Below, one piece after another: positions 18,478 through 27,493 of a stretch of DNA of 64,000 bases. Under the pieces are notes generated by a model, which saw only the letters and a list, made by a program, of their open reading frames with translations, was not told where the DNA came from and searched no databases. How positions within the stretch are numbered: the stretch's first letter is position 1; the number at the start of each line of letters is the position of its first letter. Source of the DNA: an uncultured Dehalococcoidia bacterium (GTDB lineage: Bacteria; Chloroflexota; Dehalococcoidia; Lucifugimonadales; UBA3495); contig OX638345.1 of assembly GCA_951813535.1 (NCBI GenBank), forward strand, positions 3,216,608-3,280,607. Reading direction: 5' to 3'. Both the position numbers and the translations under genes were made by a program.

Positions 18478-18513
18478 CGCATTGACTCCGGTTCCAAGTG
18501 CCCCGCCGGCTCG

Positions 18514-19098
18514 CTAGTACGCTTTGATTACCCCGTCGTTGCCGTCACCGGGAGGGCGTATCTGTGCCGGAAGGTGGTTCAGCAACTCCGGCGCTTCTTC
18601 GACGGTGGGGCGTTGGTCGAACCAGGTGCGGAAGTCGTCGGCCTCGACCTCGGTCATCACGTCCTTCTCCACCGCTTGGTACAGTATCCATTCAACGTCC
18701 AGGGAATCCGCGCCCATGGCATCCTGGATTGAGAACGGCCCCATCTCGTCAGGGCGATCAGCGAGCCAACGGGATAGAGCGCCTGATCCTTCGGGTACTA
18801 CCTGGTCCGTGCCTGGGTCCTGCCGACCCGGAGGGGGTGGCGGCGCCACGGCGTGGGGATCCGCAGGGACGCGGGGTACTCGCGGTTCGGCGATGGAGTC
18901 GGCAGGAGCCGAGGGGCTGGTGTACAGGCCCGGGTCGGTCAAATCGGGCTGCACCTGCGCCGCGGCGGCTTCCTGGACCGGCGGCTCGCCGGAGTTGGCG
19001 GCAAACATGGAACCGGCGGCAACCGCGACGGCCAGCACGACCGCCACCGCTGCCAGGAAAGGCCAGCGCTTGCGGAATACGGAACCGGTGCCAATCAT
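18514..19098 (-). CDS. Hypothetical membrane-anchored or secreted protein
   Basis: 194 aa from the ATG at 19098, preceded by GGAGG at 9 nt. A basic RKRW start leads into a hydrophobic segment (about residues 13-32), an uncleaved anchor or signal. Then comes a long low-complexity Pro/Ala/Glu-rich region. The acidic C-terminal ~90 residues (LSRWLADRPDEMGPF onward) look folded, with a DFRTWFDQRPTVEEAPELL helix pair. No family recognised. Probably co-transcribed with the trypsin-like protease downstream. Confidence 0.7.
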   Translation of the reverse strand: MIGTGSVFRKRWPFLAAVAVVLAVAVAAGSMFAANSGEPPVQEAAAAQVQPDLTDPGLYTSPSAPADSIAEPRVPRVPADPHAVAPPPPPGRQDPGTDQVVPEGSGALSRWLADRPDEMGPFSIQDAMGADSLDVEWILYQAVEKDVMTEVEADDFRTWFDQRPTVEEAPELLNHLPAQIRPPGDGNDGVIKAY

Positions 19099-19177
19099 GA
19101 TTTCAGTCCTCCGGTGGCTTTTATTGTTATGCTGATCCGGCAACCCGCAGGGTATTAGAGTGACGGATCATAGCATA

Positions 19178-19208
19178 GGCTGGGGCAGCCTTTGCGGCCG
19201 CCCCAGCC
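19178..19208 (-). terminator. Hairpin downstream of the amidohydrolase
   Basis: GGCTGGGGC and GCCCCAGCC form a 9-bp GC-rich stem around a 13-nt loop that can pair further, about 30 bp after the amidohydrolase stop in its reading direction. No strong U-run follows on the minus strand. Confidence 0.5.
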
Positions 19209-19239
19209 CACATATCGCGTCTTATTTGACGATTATTTC

Positions 19240-20265
19240 TCAGCTTTCGTCCACGCTGTACACCCGCACTGCGGTGTCGTGGAACATGGCCGCGCGTTCG
19301 CTTGCGGAGTAGTCCTTCGAGAGGCGCTTGAAGGCGTTGTACATGACGTTGTAGGAGTAGGAAACCTTGTCCACTGGGAAGTTGCTTTCGAACATGCAGC
19401 GGTCGGGGCCAAACTGCTCGATGCAGTAGTTGACCAGCGGAGCCATGTCGCTGGCCAGCTCTTCAGAACTTGCCGGAACGTCCCTTTCGTGCCAGTCGAA
19501 GCCGGTGCGCGGCATGCCTATGCCGCCCAGCTTGATGACCACATTGGGGCACCCGGCGGCCGCCGCGATCCCCTGCCGCCACGTCGCCAGCGTCTCATCA
19601 CTGTTGGAGTAGGGACCGACCCGCAGCAGGCCGCCGATGTGGTTCAGGATGATGGTCAGATCGGGCACGGCCTTGGCGAACTCGGCCAGCTCGAACATCT
19701 GCGGGAAATACATCCAGCCCTCGAGGGTCAGGCCCATGCTGGCGAGGACGCGGGCGCCGGCGCGGAAGTTGTCGCTGGACATCTGGTTGGGCAGATTGTG
19801 GGCAGCGGTGTTCTCGACCTCGGGATGCGGGTCCCAGGTCACCGAGTGGCGGATGCCGCGGAACCGGTTGGGGCTGGCCGCCTGGAGGGCTTCCAGCACC
19901 GGCTTGACGCCGTCACCCAGATTCAGGTTGGCGTGGCCCACGATGGACGCGGCGGCGCGACCCGAGCCGTACAGGCCGCTGGCCGAAGCCGCCGCCAGGC
20001 CCTGCACGAATTCGACCTCGCCCACCGGACGCATCTCCTCGGGGCCGGTGGTGCGGTACATCGAGCGAGCCTCCACGAAGACGGTGGAGGTCACGTTGTG
20101 CCCGCTGTTCATGTCCGCCGCCAACTCGTGGAGCAGGTAGCGCTGGTAGGGAATGCGCTCGGTGCGGTAGTCCCAGAAGTGGTGGTGCGGATCGCAGATG
20201 GGGATCTCGGGCTCCAACGGTTCTTCCTGTCGGAGCGCGTGCCAATCATTGCCTCCAAACGGCAT
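19240..20265 (-). CDS. Amidohydrolase-family 2 (TIM-barrel) enzyme
   Basis: 341 aa from the ATG at 20265, with GGAGG 7 nt upstream; a TTG at 20271 is too close to that site. DPHHHFWDY (HxH at residues 27 and 29) is the metal-binding start of the amidohydrolase_2 family (2-pyrone-4,6-dicarboxylate lactonase and decarboxylase relatives). ILNHIGG and the late FESNFPVDK supply the His and Asp positions. It probably hydrolyses or decarboxylates a ring or lactone compound. A hairpin follows its stop, and about 180 bp separates it from the divergent MFS gene. Confidence 0.85.
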   Translation of the reverse strand: MPFGGNDWHALRQEEPLEPEIPICDPHHHFWDYRTERIPYQRYLLHELAADMNSGHNVTSTVFVEARSMYRTTGPEEMRPVGEVEFVQGLAAASASGLYGSGRAAASIVGHANLNLGDGVKPVLEALQAASPNRFRGIRHSVTWDPHPEVENTAAHNLPNQMSSDNFRAGARVLASMGLTLEGWMYFPQMFELAEFAKAVPDLTIILNHIGGLLRVGPYSNSDETLATWRQGIAAAAGCPNVVIKLGGIGMPRTGFDWHERDVPASSEELASDMAPLVNYCIEQFGPDRCMFESNFPVDKVSYSYNVMYNAFKRLSKDYSASERAAMFHDTAVRVYSVDES

Positions 20266-20443
20266 AATCAAGCCTCCGTTTTTCCGGTGTGCGTGGGATT
20301 ACGATGACGAGAGCGGCGAAGTCAGCCGCCAGCCCGCCGGCGCGCAAATCATAACATAGGGGGTCCAAGCAGCCCGACGGTTCGGCGACAGCACGAGACG
20401 ACCAGCGCGCGTAGCCGGAATCGTTGGGGCGCCATCCCGACGC

Positions 20444-21679
20444 ATGAACATTTTACCCAGAAGGATCTACTACGGCTGGTGGGTGGTCGCCGCCGCGTCG
20501 GGCATGTCCTTTGCCAACGCGGCGACGGCCATCAGCATCCTCACCGTGTTCGTGGTTCCAATGAGCCAGGAGTTCGGTTGGAACCGCACCGAGGTGGCCG
20601 GCGCGACGAGTCTTGGCGCTGTGCTCGGCGCTGGTCTGGCCCCGTTCACCGGGCGCGCGGTGGATCGCTTCGGAGCACGAGTGGCGCTGGTGGCCGGGGG
20701 ATTGATCGTGGTGGCGGGATGCCTGTACCTGGCCGGCGCCCAGGCGTTGGCGGGGTTCTACGTGGCGTTCACCGCCGTGCGCATCGCCGACCAGGGCCTG
20801 ATCCAGGTGAGTGCCGCAGTGACCGCTGGCAAATGGTTCGCGCGGTACCGTGGGCGAGCCACCGGGCTGGTAATGCTGGGTAACGCGGGTGGAGTCATCG
20901 TGATGGCGCCCCTGGTGCAACTGGTAATTTCGGCATGGGATTGGCGGGCAGCGTGGGTCATGCTGGCGGGCGTCATGCTGGTGGTCGGCGCGCTCCCGGC
21001 CCTGTTGCTGGTGCGGCGACAACCGGAGGACCTGGGCCTGCGGGTGGATGGCGACGGAACATCTTCCCTGACCACCGGTTCCGAAGGGCCCAGCGCGAGC
21101 CCGGACGTCGGGCTCGGGACTATCATCCGGACGCCGTCGTTCTGGCTGATACTGGTGTCCCTGTTCCTGGTGGCAACGGCCACCTCCGGCATCGGTCTGC
21201 ACCTGGTGCCGCACCTCACGCAGCAGGGGCTCAGCGCCGGCGCGGCGGTGGCGGCGATCAGCGTAATGTCCATATCGGGAGCGCTGGCCGCGCTGGCGTG
21301 CGGACTGCTGGCGGAACGCTCCTCACCCAAACTCTTGCTCGTCCTGGCATATCTGCTGGGAGCGGCGAGCATGTGGGTGCTGATGGGAGCCGACAACCTG
21401 CCGGAGACCTACCTGTTCGCCGTGCTGCAGGGCATCGTGGGCGCGGGCATCAACACACTGGCGCCGATACTGTGGGCCGGCTACTACGGGAGAGGGTCGT
21501 TGGGCAGCATCTTCGGCGTGAGCCGGGCGGCGCAGGTGGTCGGGTTCGCGGTGGGCCCGCTGGCATCGGCGGTGGTGTACGACCGCACCGGCAGCTACCA
21601 GGGCGCTTTCCTGGCGTTGGCGGCCGTGGCCGTCGTTGCCGCCATCCTGCTGGTGACGGCCAGACGCCCGCGAGTATGA
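20444..21679 (+). CDS. MFS transporter, monocarboxylate-porter-like
   Basis: 411 aa with 12 predicted helices. The N-terminus YYGWWVVAAASGMSFANA and the FVVPMSQEFGWNRTEVAGA loop closely follow the porter at 12164, so the two are paralogues. The central loop (about residues 195-220) is short and polar. No ribosome binding site is evident just before the ATG. It is convergent with the RmlD-like gene 19 bp away. Organic-acid transport is inferred from family only. Confidence 0.85.
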   Translation: MNILPRRIYYGWWVVAAASGMSFANAATAISILTVFVVPMSQEFGWNRTEVAGATSLGAVLGAGLAPFTGRAVDRFGARVALVAGGLIVVAGCLYLAGAQALAGFYVAFTAVRIADQGLIQVSAAVTAGKWFARYRGRATGLVMLGNAGGVIVMAPLVQLVISAWDWRAAWVMLAGVMLVVGALPALLLVRRQPEDLGLRVDGDGTSSLTTGSEGPSASPDVGLGTIIRTPSFWLILVSLFLVATATSGIGLHLVPHLTQQGLSAGAAVAAISVMSISGALAALACGLLAERSSPKLLLVLAYLLGAASMWVLMGADNLPETYLFAVLQGIVGAGINTLAPILWAGYYGRGSLGSIFGVSRAAQVVGFAVGPLASAVVYDRTGSYQGAFLALAAVAVVAAILLVTARRPRV

Positions 21680-21697
21680 GCAGCGGTCGGGGAAGCG

Positions 21698-22570
21698 TCA
21701 CCTGCCCGGCGCGGCGGCTCGCATGGCGGCGAGACCGTCGTCCAACCCGGGATGCGGCAGGCCTAGGTCAGCCATCGTGCGCGTGCAATCCAGGCCCAGG
21801 CGGTCATCCGTCGGGTCCGTGAGGGGGATCACGAGGTCTGGATCCAAGCCGAACTTCTGGGCGACCTTGACTGCGAATTCGTACATGGTGACCCAGTCAG
21901 ATCCGGCGACGTGATGGATGCCGATGTCATCTGCTTCGACCAGTCGCACGATTCCGTCGACGAGGTGTGCGACGTAGACCGGCGAACGATACACGTTGGT
22001 CGGTGCGTGGTGCGGTTCGCCCTCGCGCAGACGCTCAACCAGCATGGGCACGAAGTTGCGGCGTGCCGGGGCCGGCCAGCCGTAGACGATGCTGGTGCGC
22101 AGGATGCTCCAATTGGACGCCAGGGATGCGACGGCCTGCTCGGCATCGAACTTGGTCCGGCCGTATTGGGTGGTCGGCGCCGGCGGGTCGTTCTCGCGGT
22201 ACGGGCCGTTCTGGCCGTCGAACACGTACTCGGTGGACATGAACACGAGGCGAGAGCCATCGCGCTCGCACAGGCTCGCGATCGCCTCCGTCGCCGTCGC
22301 GTTGACCGCCGCGGCCGTCTCGGGATTGCGCTCCGCGGTGCCCACATCCGCCATGGCGGCGAGATGCACCACCGCGTCCGGGCGGGCGACGGTGAACAGC
22401 GCGTCCAGCGCTGCGGCGTCGGTTATTTCCAATGGATGCCAGGAGGCCCCGTCGTCGACCGGCGGGCGGGAGTTACAGCTGCTGAAGACCGTATGGCCGG
22501 CGGCGTTCACCAGGCGGTGGGACACGTAGCGGCCGATGAACCCGCTGGCGCCAATGATGAGAACACGCAT
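21698..22570 (-). CDS. dTDP-4-dehydrorhamnose reductase-like SDR
   Basis: 290 aa. GASGFIGRYV is the extended-SDR NAD(P) motif; the Tyr-Lys of YGRTKFDAE and STEYVFDG match RmlD-type sugar nucleotide reductases. The length fits the family. No other dTDP-rhamnose genes are nearby, so the substrate may be another 4-keto sugar or a non-sugar. Its upstream region starts about 30 bp from the palindromic element at 22603. Confidence 0.85.
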   Translation of the reverse strand: MRVLIIGASGFIGRYVSHRLVNAAGHTVFSSCNSRPPVDDGASWHPLEITDAAALDALFTVARPDAVVHLAAMADVGTAERNPETAAAVNATATEAIASLCERDGSRLVFMSTEYVFDGQNGPYRENDPPAPTTQYGRTKFDAEQAVASLASNWSILRTSIVYGWPAPARRNFVPMLVERLREGEPHHAPTNVYRSPVYVAHLVDGIVRLVEADDIGIHHVAGSDWVTMYEFAVKVAQKFGLDPDLVIPLTDPTDDRLGLDCTRTMADLGLPHPGLDDGLAAMRAAAPGR

Positions 22571-22602
22571 GGTGCATCGAGCCGGCAGGCCGTACTCGGC
22601 CC

Positions 22603-22693
22603 GTCATCGCGAGGAGCGCGGCGACGTGGCGATCTCGTTCCCGCCGCAGCGTTCCCTGTCCCAACGAGATTGCCGCGCTGCGCTTGCAATGAC
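22603..22693. repeat. Palindromic intergenic element (MITE/REP-like)
   Basis: A roughly 35-bp arm starting GTCATCGCGAGGAGCG and its near complement ending CTTGCAATGAC are separated by about 20 bp. The arm begins GTCAT(C/T)GC and runs to CTCGTT, a pattern like the GTCATTGCGAG repeats common in Dehalococcoidia and other bacteria. It lies between the divergent RmlD-like gene and a gene-poor region. Confidence 0.65.
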
Positions 22694-23170
22694 AAGGGCT
22701 ACTTTGGAAAGGTCCTGGATGCGTTGGTGCTGCTCTTCCGTAATTTCCATGCAGTGAAGTATAGTGCCACGCGCTATAGTGTGAACACGCCCTAGCCTGC
22801 CGGTTTTGCGGCATCCCGAACAGTGATATCGAGTGCGCTCTGGTGGACTCCATGACTGCTGACTCTACTCCGCGCTTGGTCAGCCAATCGGCTAGACGGT
22901 ACGGGTTTGTTGTGAAGGTTGCGGACTTCTGCACTGACTGTTCTACGCAGCCCGCGGGGACTCGGACGGATTGGCTGACCGATGTTCATTCTGCTGTGAA
23001 TTCGGTACCACCGAAGGTGGCCGGGGCGTTTCCATTAGGTGCACGTAGCCGTTGGAACGACTATGGTGGTGCCGAAAGGCGTCCTTTACTTTGATCGTGT
23101 GAGCATCTCTGCGATGTCTCTGGGTAGGTTGACGTTATGCGTTCGCTGAAAACCTTCAACACCGCCATAC
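22694..23170. other. Gene-free stretch of about 480 bp
   Basis: No credible reading frame or RNA is visible here. It lies between the palindromic element and the TPR pseudogene and is less GC-rich than the flanks. Confidence 0.5.
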
Positions 23171-23800
23171 TCAATCACTGAACTCAAGTGCGATAGAGAA
23201 TCCCGACTTGGCCGTAGCGGACAGGTCTGTACGGCTCTTTGCCCATTCTGAAAGCGTCAGTAGGGATACACCGCGGCTGTAGAGAAAACGGCCATCATAA
23301 GGGTCCAGCTCCAACGCCCGATCGAAGTCCTGGATGGCGCGGTCAGGGTCGTCCTTCTGGAGGTAGGCGCTGCCCCGGCTCCAGTGGGCACCGGCGTCGT
23401 CGGGGTCCAGCTCCAACGCCCGATCGAAGTCCTGGATGGCGCGGTCAGGATCGTCCTTCTGGAGGTAGGCGTTGCCCGGCTCCAGTTGACAACGGCGGCG
23501 GCGGGGTCCAGCTCCAACGCCCGATCGAAGTCCTGGATGGCGCGGTCAGGGTCGTCCTTGCGGAGGTAGGCGTTGCCCCGGCTCCAGTAGGCATCAGCGT
23601 CGTCGGGAGCCAGTTCAATTGCCCGGTTAAGGTCCTGGATAGCACTGTCATAATCGCCCGTTGCGAAGTAGGCCATCCCGCGATTGTGATAAGCGCTAGC
23701 AGACTCTTGAGGATTACGTGCGATAGTTGAACCGTAATGATCTATCGCTTGCTGGAACTCTTGTTGATTGTGCGCAGCGACACCGAAATGGAATTCCGTG
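23171..23800 (-). pseudogene. TPR-repeat gene, cut by an IS1380 element and frameshifted
   Basis: Reading on the minus strand from the IS edge, an N-terminally truncated TPR protein runs through at least five repeats (AAHNQQEFQQAIDHY, then RGMAYFATGDYDSAIQDL, then three near-identical RGNAYLQKDDPDRAIQDF units). In the middle of the array the CCCC of one unit has become CCC at about 23475, shifting the frame; downstream the pattern resumes in the next frame to a stop at 23171. The 5' end abuts the IS1380 end at 23801, so the start is lost. It is a broken gene. Confidence 0.8.
23302..23606 (-). repeat. Three near-identical 102-bp direct repeats encoding TPR units
   Basis: Units start at 23302, 23404 and 23505. 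They are almost identical over 80 bp, differing mainly in the last ~20 bp. The middle unit is 101 bp because of the single C deletion. The periodicity is that of the encoded 34-residue TPR, not a CRISPR. Confidence 0.85.
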
Positions 23801-25522
23801 TAAGCCCGAATCCACCGATGGGATGTCGCGGGACTGGTCAGACCGGTGATGGGAGACGTTTGAAAGGTGCGTCGAGGTTCCTGGTCCCAGTGGACCGGGT
23901 TGGGCGAGGGGTGGGGCGGGCCGAGGAGCGCCCGCAGGTGCGGTGTAGGGCGAGATCGGCAGCCAGCTTGGAGCAGGAGACACTCAGGGACCGACCTGGC
24001 GCGAATCCGCCAGGCGGTTGGGTAGTGCGGCGGACGGGACGGACGCCATCAGGAAGGGAGGGGCAAGGCGCGCAATCGAGCCAGGGCACTGCTGAACTGG
24101 TTTTGCCAGGGCCAGCCTCTGGGGAGATGCAGGGTGAGGCACCGGGCCTTGTGGGCGAGTCGTCCGGCCAGGGAGAAGAAGCGTCGCCGCAGGGTTTTGG
24201 TGGTGGCCACCGGCTCGCGCAGACCGATGCGCGCGGTCCAGCGAGCCAGGTTATGCGCCATGACCTGGACGGCCAGCCAGGCGGCGTTGGCGGGGAAGCG
24301 GCCCGATGGGAGATGGTTGAGACCCACGCCGTATTTCAGAGCCTGCGCCGCACTTGATGCGGGGTCGCGGATGGCGTTCTCGATCTCGGCGTGGCGGCGA
24401 TGGTCGGCCTCCAAGTCCAGGGTGTCGCCCTCACGATCAGTGATGAAGGCGTGATAGCTGTAGTTGGCGAAGAGGGCAAGTTGGGAGCCGGGCGTGGGCT
24501 TCACCCTACGGACAATGAGACGCACCGTGACGGCATCGGGCTCATGCTGGAAAGGAACGTAGGTTGTCTCGGCCACGTCGGCGGCGCCCTCCATCCAGTA
24601 TGAGATGGGTGTCCAGTCGGTCTCGGGAATGGCCTCGATGATGTTCCGCAGACGGGGGTGCTGGCGGACGGTGATGGAGAAGCGGACCTTCGCCTTGCGG
24701 CAGGCGGCGACAATGGCGTGGTTGTAGAAGCCGCGGTCGGCCCGCACGGTGAGTTGACCGGTGGCGCCGGCGTAGCGCACGCGGCTCACCGTCTCGCGCA
24801 GGAAGTGGGCGGCGCCCCGGGCCGTGTTGGCCCGTCCCTGGCGCAGGCGGGCCATCAGCACGTCGCCGGTGCCCGCGGCCACGGCGAACAGCGGGTGATA
24901 GCCCCGCTGGCCGGCGTAGTTGTGGCGCTGTGCGCCTTCCTTGGCAAGACCGTAAGTCTCGCAGACGGTGGAATCAAGGTCGATGGTCAACGGATCATCG
25001 CCCGGTCCGGCCCCAACGGCCCAGGCCCTCGCCAGCACCTCTCGGCTCACCCGATCCAACTGGCGCACGTGGCCCCACCGGAAGCTGCGCAGGAAGGTCC
25101 CCAGGGTGGACGGCGCTTTCACGACACAACCCAGCACCTGCTCGGTTCCCCCTGCGCGCAACGCGTCAGCATCGTCGATGCAGTCGCCACCGGCCAGCGC
25201 CGATGCCACCAACGTCAGCAGCTTGTCGCCCGGGTTCGCCCGCCCCGGCGCATCTCCCAGGTCAACATGGTTGTCCACCAGCTCGCACAATCCCAGGCGG
25301 TGGGCCATCGTAACCGGCAGGATCAGCCCAGCATTGGCCACCAGACGGTGGTCATCAAAGGCGACTTGGATGCGGTCGGGGTCGTTGCATGGTAGCATCC
25401 GATGGGTGCTCCTCGTTTCGGGCTGGTTTTCGTTGTCAAAAACCATTATCCCCGAAGCCGGGAGCACCTTCTTATCGCCTCACCCCGAGGCCACACTCAT
25501 CCTTTCGGTGGATTGGGGCTTA
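23801..25522 (-). mobile_element. IS1380-family insertion sequence, intact copy
   Basis: The ends are inverted: the left TAAGCCCGAATCCACCGA and the right (reverse complement) TAAGCCCCAATCCACCGA match at 17 of 18 positions. The core common to all copies in the window is CCCxAATCCACCGA. Inside lies a full-length transposase at 24049-25398. I see no clear direct target duplication; the flanking bases that pair are inverted. A second copy is at 42905-44642 and a solo right end at about 29145-29186. Confidence 0.85.
24049..25398 (-). CDS. IS1380-family transposase
   Basis: 449 aa from the ATG at 25398, where GAGGAG lies 10 nt upstream. An upstream ATG at 25446 is possible, but those residues diverge strongly between the two copies while the rest is conserved, so they look noncoding. 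The DDE residues are visible in LTIDLDSTVCETYG, VRADRGFYNHAIV and HAEIENAIRD. A Zn-free N-terminal helical domain precedes them. Complete, so this copy could be active. Confidence 0.9.
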   Translation of the reverse strand: MLPCNDPDRIQVAFDDHRLVANAGLILPVTMAHRLGLCELVDNHVDLGDAPGRANPGDKLLTLVASALAGGDCIDDADALRAGGTEQVLGCVVKAPSTLGTFLRSFRWGHVRQLDRVSREVLARAWAVGAGPGDDPLTIDLDSTVCETYGLAKEGAQRHNYAGQRGYHPLFAVAAGTGDVLMARLRQGRANTARGAAHFLRETVSRVRYAGATGQLTVRADRGFYNHAIVAACRKAKVRFSITVRQHPRLRNIIEAIPETDWTPISYWMEGAADVAETTYVPFQHEPDAVTVRLIVRRVKPTPGSQLALFANYSYHAFITDREGDTLDLEADHRRHAEIENAIRDPASSAAQALKYGVGLNHLPSGRFPANAAWLAVQVMAHNLARWTARIGLREPVATTKTLRRRFFSLAGRLAHKARCLTLHLPRGWPWQNQFSSALARLRALPLPS

Positions 25523-25849
25523 GGCTGCACTGTAGTCGGCGCTCCAGTTCCTATCTTGCGAGTTGGTGTCTTCCCGTTAGTCGTCCCGGAATCCCTCCGG
25601 AGAGACCGAGACCAACGTGGGATGCTGGACAAGTTGCCTCCGCCAGGACTCCGTGGCCCCAAGTCCGATTTAACCATGCTCCGCACCGCCGCCCACGAAC
25701 CTCCAAGGACAGCCACGGTCCACATTTCTGAGCACCGCCTCACCGGGCGCTGAGTCTCCGGTTCATGCAACCGAAAGCCAGGCTAACTGCCGCCCAAAGT
25801 GGAACATGCCTGGTTTCGGATGTACCCCGCAATGTTGAGGGACTAAAGC
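25523..25849. other. Gene-free stretch between the IS and the inositol-synthase promoter
   Basis: About 330 bp. Reading frames here are short and unconvincing. The last 10 bp lead into the promoter at 25850. Confidence 0.4.
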
Positions 25850-25878
25850 TTGACGACTAACGAAGATTTCGTTAACAT
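25850..25878 (+). promoter_or_regulatory. Sigma-70-type promoter with a palindromic operator in its spacer
   Basis: TTGACG (25850-25855), a 17-bp spacer and TAACAT (25873-25878) form a good -35/-10 pair. Inside the spacer lies a perfect palindrome, TAACGAAGATTTCGTTA (25858-25874), seven-bp arms around GAT, overlapping the -10. Outer GACGA and TCGTC arms at 25852-25856 and 25878-25882 extend the symmetry imperfectly. The predicted start, 7-8 nt after the -10, is at the ATG of 25886, so the mRNA is leaderless. A protein bound to the palindrome would block RNA polymerase. Confidence 0.65.
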
Positions 25879-25885
25879 CGTCGGC

Positions 25886-27433
25886 ATGAGAAATGAACAA
25901 AACGCCGCAAAACAGATCATCAGCCGATTCGGCGGCCAGTCGGCGCTGGCGAGTCTCCTGGGCAGACGACAGAGTACCGTGCAGCACTGGGCCAGGATCG
26001 GGAGGATACCCGCCCAGTGGCAGGAAAAGCTCCTGGAACTGGCCCGCCAGCATGGCATGGCCCTGGAACCGAAGGACTTCGTCTCGGCAGACACGCCCAG
26101 CATAGTGCCCCCCGGCGGCAGGCTGGGTGTGCTCCTTGTGGGTCTTGGCGCGGTCTCGTCAACCTTCATCGCCGGCGTGGAGCACATACGTCGCGGTTCC
26201 GGCCAGCCCATCGGCTCGGTGAGCCAGATGGCCACCATACGTCTGGGCAAACGGACCGACCAACGGAGTCCATTCATACGGGACTTCGTCCCGCTGGCAG
26301 ACCCCGATCAGCTGGTGTTCGGAGCATGGGACCCCATTCCGGACAACGCCTACCAGGCCGCCATGAATTGCGGGGTGCTGGACCGGTACGAGGAGATCGT
26401 ACCTGTCGCCGACTTTCTCAACACCATCGAACCAATGCCGGCAGTGTTCGACAATGACTACGTCAGGCGCATCCAGGGCGTCAACGTCAAGTCGACGGGC
26501 AACAAGTTGGAAGCCGTCGACGCAATTCGTGAGGACATTCGCCGGTTCAAGGCCGAGTACGGGTGCGACCGGCTGGTGATGGCATGGTGCGCATCTACCG
26601 AAATATTCATTGAGGAATGCGAGATACACCAGGACATCGAGAGCTTCGTAAGCGGCCTGCACGACAATGACCCCAGAATCCCGCCTTCAATGCTCTATGC
26701 CTACGCCGCGCTGCTGGAGGGCGTTCCTTTTATCAACGGCGCTCCTAACCTCTCCGCCGATGTGCCCGCGCTGGAAACGCTGGCCCGGGACGTCGGCGTG
26801 CCCATCTGCGGCAAGGATTTCAAGACCGGACAGACGCTGGTCAAGACGGTAATCGGGCCGATGCTCAAGGCCAGGATGCTCGGGGTGGACGGCTGGTTCT
26901 CCACCAATATCCTGGGGAACCGCGACGGGGAGGTGCTGGACGAGCCGGAGAACTTCCGAACCAAGGAGGAGTCGAAACTCGGGGTGCTCGAGTACATCCT
27001 GCAGCCGGAGATGTACCCCGAACTTTACGCCGACGCCTATCACAAGGTGCGCATCAACTACTACCCGCCCCGCGGCGACGCCAAGGAGGGCTGGGACAAC
27101 ATCGACCTGTTCGGCTGGCTGCGCCACCGGATGCAACTGAAGATCAACTTCCTCTGCTCCGACTCCATCCTGGCCGCGCCCCTGTTGCTGGACCTGGTCC
27201 TGTTCATGGATCTGGCCCAGCGCTCCGGCCTGTCGGGCATACAGGAGTGGCTCTCCTTCTACTTCAAGAGCCCCCAGCACGCGCCGTCGGTCTATCCGGA
27301 GCATGACCTGTTCATTCAGCAGACCAAGCTCAAGAACACCCTGCGCTGGCTGATGGGCGAGGATCAGATCACCCACCTGGGCATGGAGTACTACCGCGAT
27401 TCGTTCTCTCCGGTTGGCGTGGAGGCTGACTGA
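25886..27433 (+). CDS. ino1: myo-Inositol-1-phosphate synthase with an N-terminal HTH domain
   Basis: 515 aa from the ATG at 25886; an in-frame TTG at 25850 is rejected because it is the promoter -35. Residues ~5-60 form a Cro/YdaS-type helix-turn-helix (GGQSALASLLGRRQSTVQHW then RIPAQWQEKLLELARQHGM), like the stand-alone HTHs with an Ile-Pro turn. From about 78 onward the protein is an inositol-3-phosphate synthase: VGLGAVSST Rossmann loop, NGAPNLSADVPAL, CGKDFKTGQTL and SILAAPLLLDLV. The enzyme isomerises glucose-6-phosphate to inositol phosphate with NAD. The HTH is extra relative to the family and suggests self-regulation. Confidence 0.85.
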   Translation: MRNEQNAAKQIISRFGGQSALASLLGRRQSTVQHWARIGRIPAQWQEKLLELARQHGMALEPKDFVSADTPSIVPPGGRLGVLLVGLGAVSSTFIAGVEHIRRGSGQPIGSVSQMATIRLGKRTDQRSPFIRDFVPLADPDQLVFGAWDPIPDNAYQAAMNCGVLDRYEEIVPVADFLNTIEPMPAVFDNDYVRRIQGVNVKSTGNKLEAVDAIREDIRRFKAEYGCDRLVMAWCASTEIFIEECEIHQDIESFVSGLHDNDPRIPPSMLYAYAALLEGVPFINGAPNLSADVPALETLARDVGVPICGKDFKTGQTLVKTVIGPMLKARMLGVDGWFSTNILGNRDGEVLDEPENFRTKEESKLGVLEYILQPEMYPELYADAYHKVRINYYPPRGDAKEGWDNIDLFGWLRHRMQLKINFLCSDSILAAPLLLDLVLFMDLAQRSGLSGIQEWLSFYFKSPQHAPSVYPEHDLFIQQTKLKNTLRWLMGEDQITHLGMEYYRDSFSPVGVEAD

Positions 27434-27493
27434 TAATGCTGACCCTCCAGGGTCGGGAATAACTGTCGGAATGCAGAGGATCGACGCGGCGGG

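Noticed and set aside
23302-23606. Regularly spaced direct repeats, CRISPR-like at first sight
   Set aside because: The 102-bp unit is coding TPR sequence with no unique spacers; the whole unit repeats.
25850-25885. TTG at 25850 as start of the inositol synthase
   Set aside because: It is the promoter -35; the extra 12 residues are the operator read as protein.
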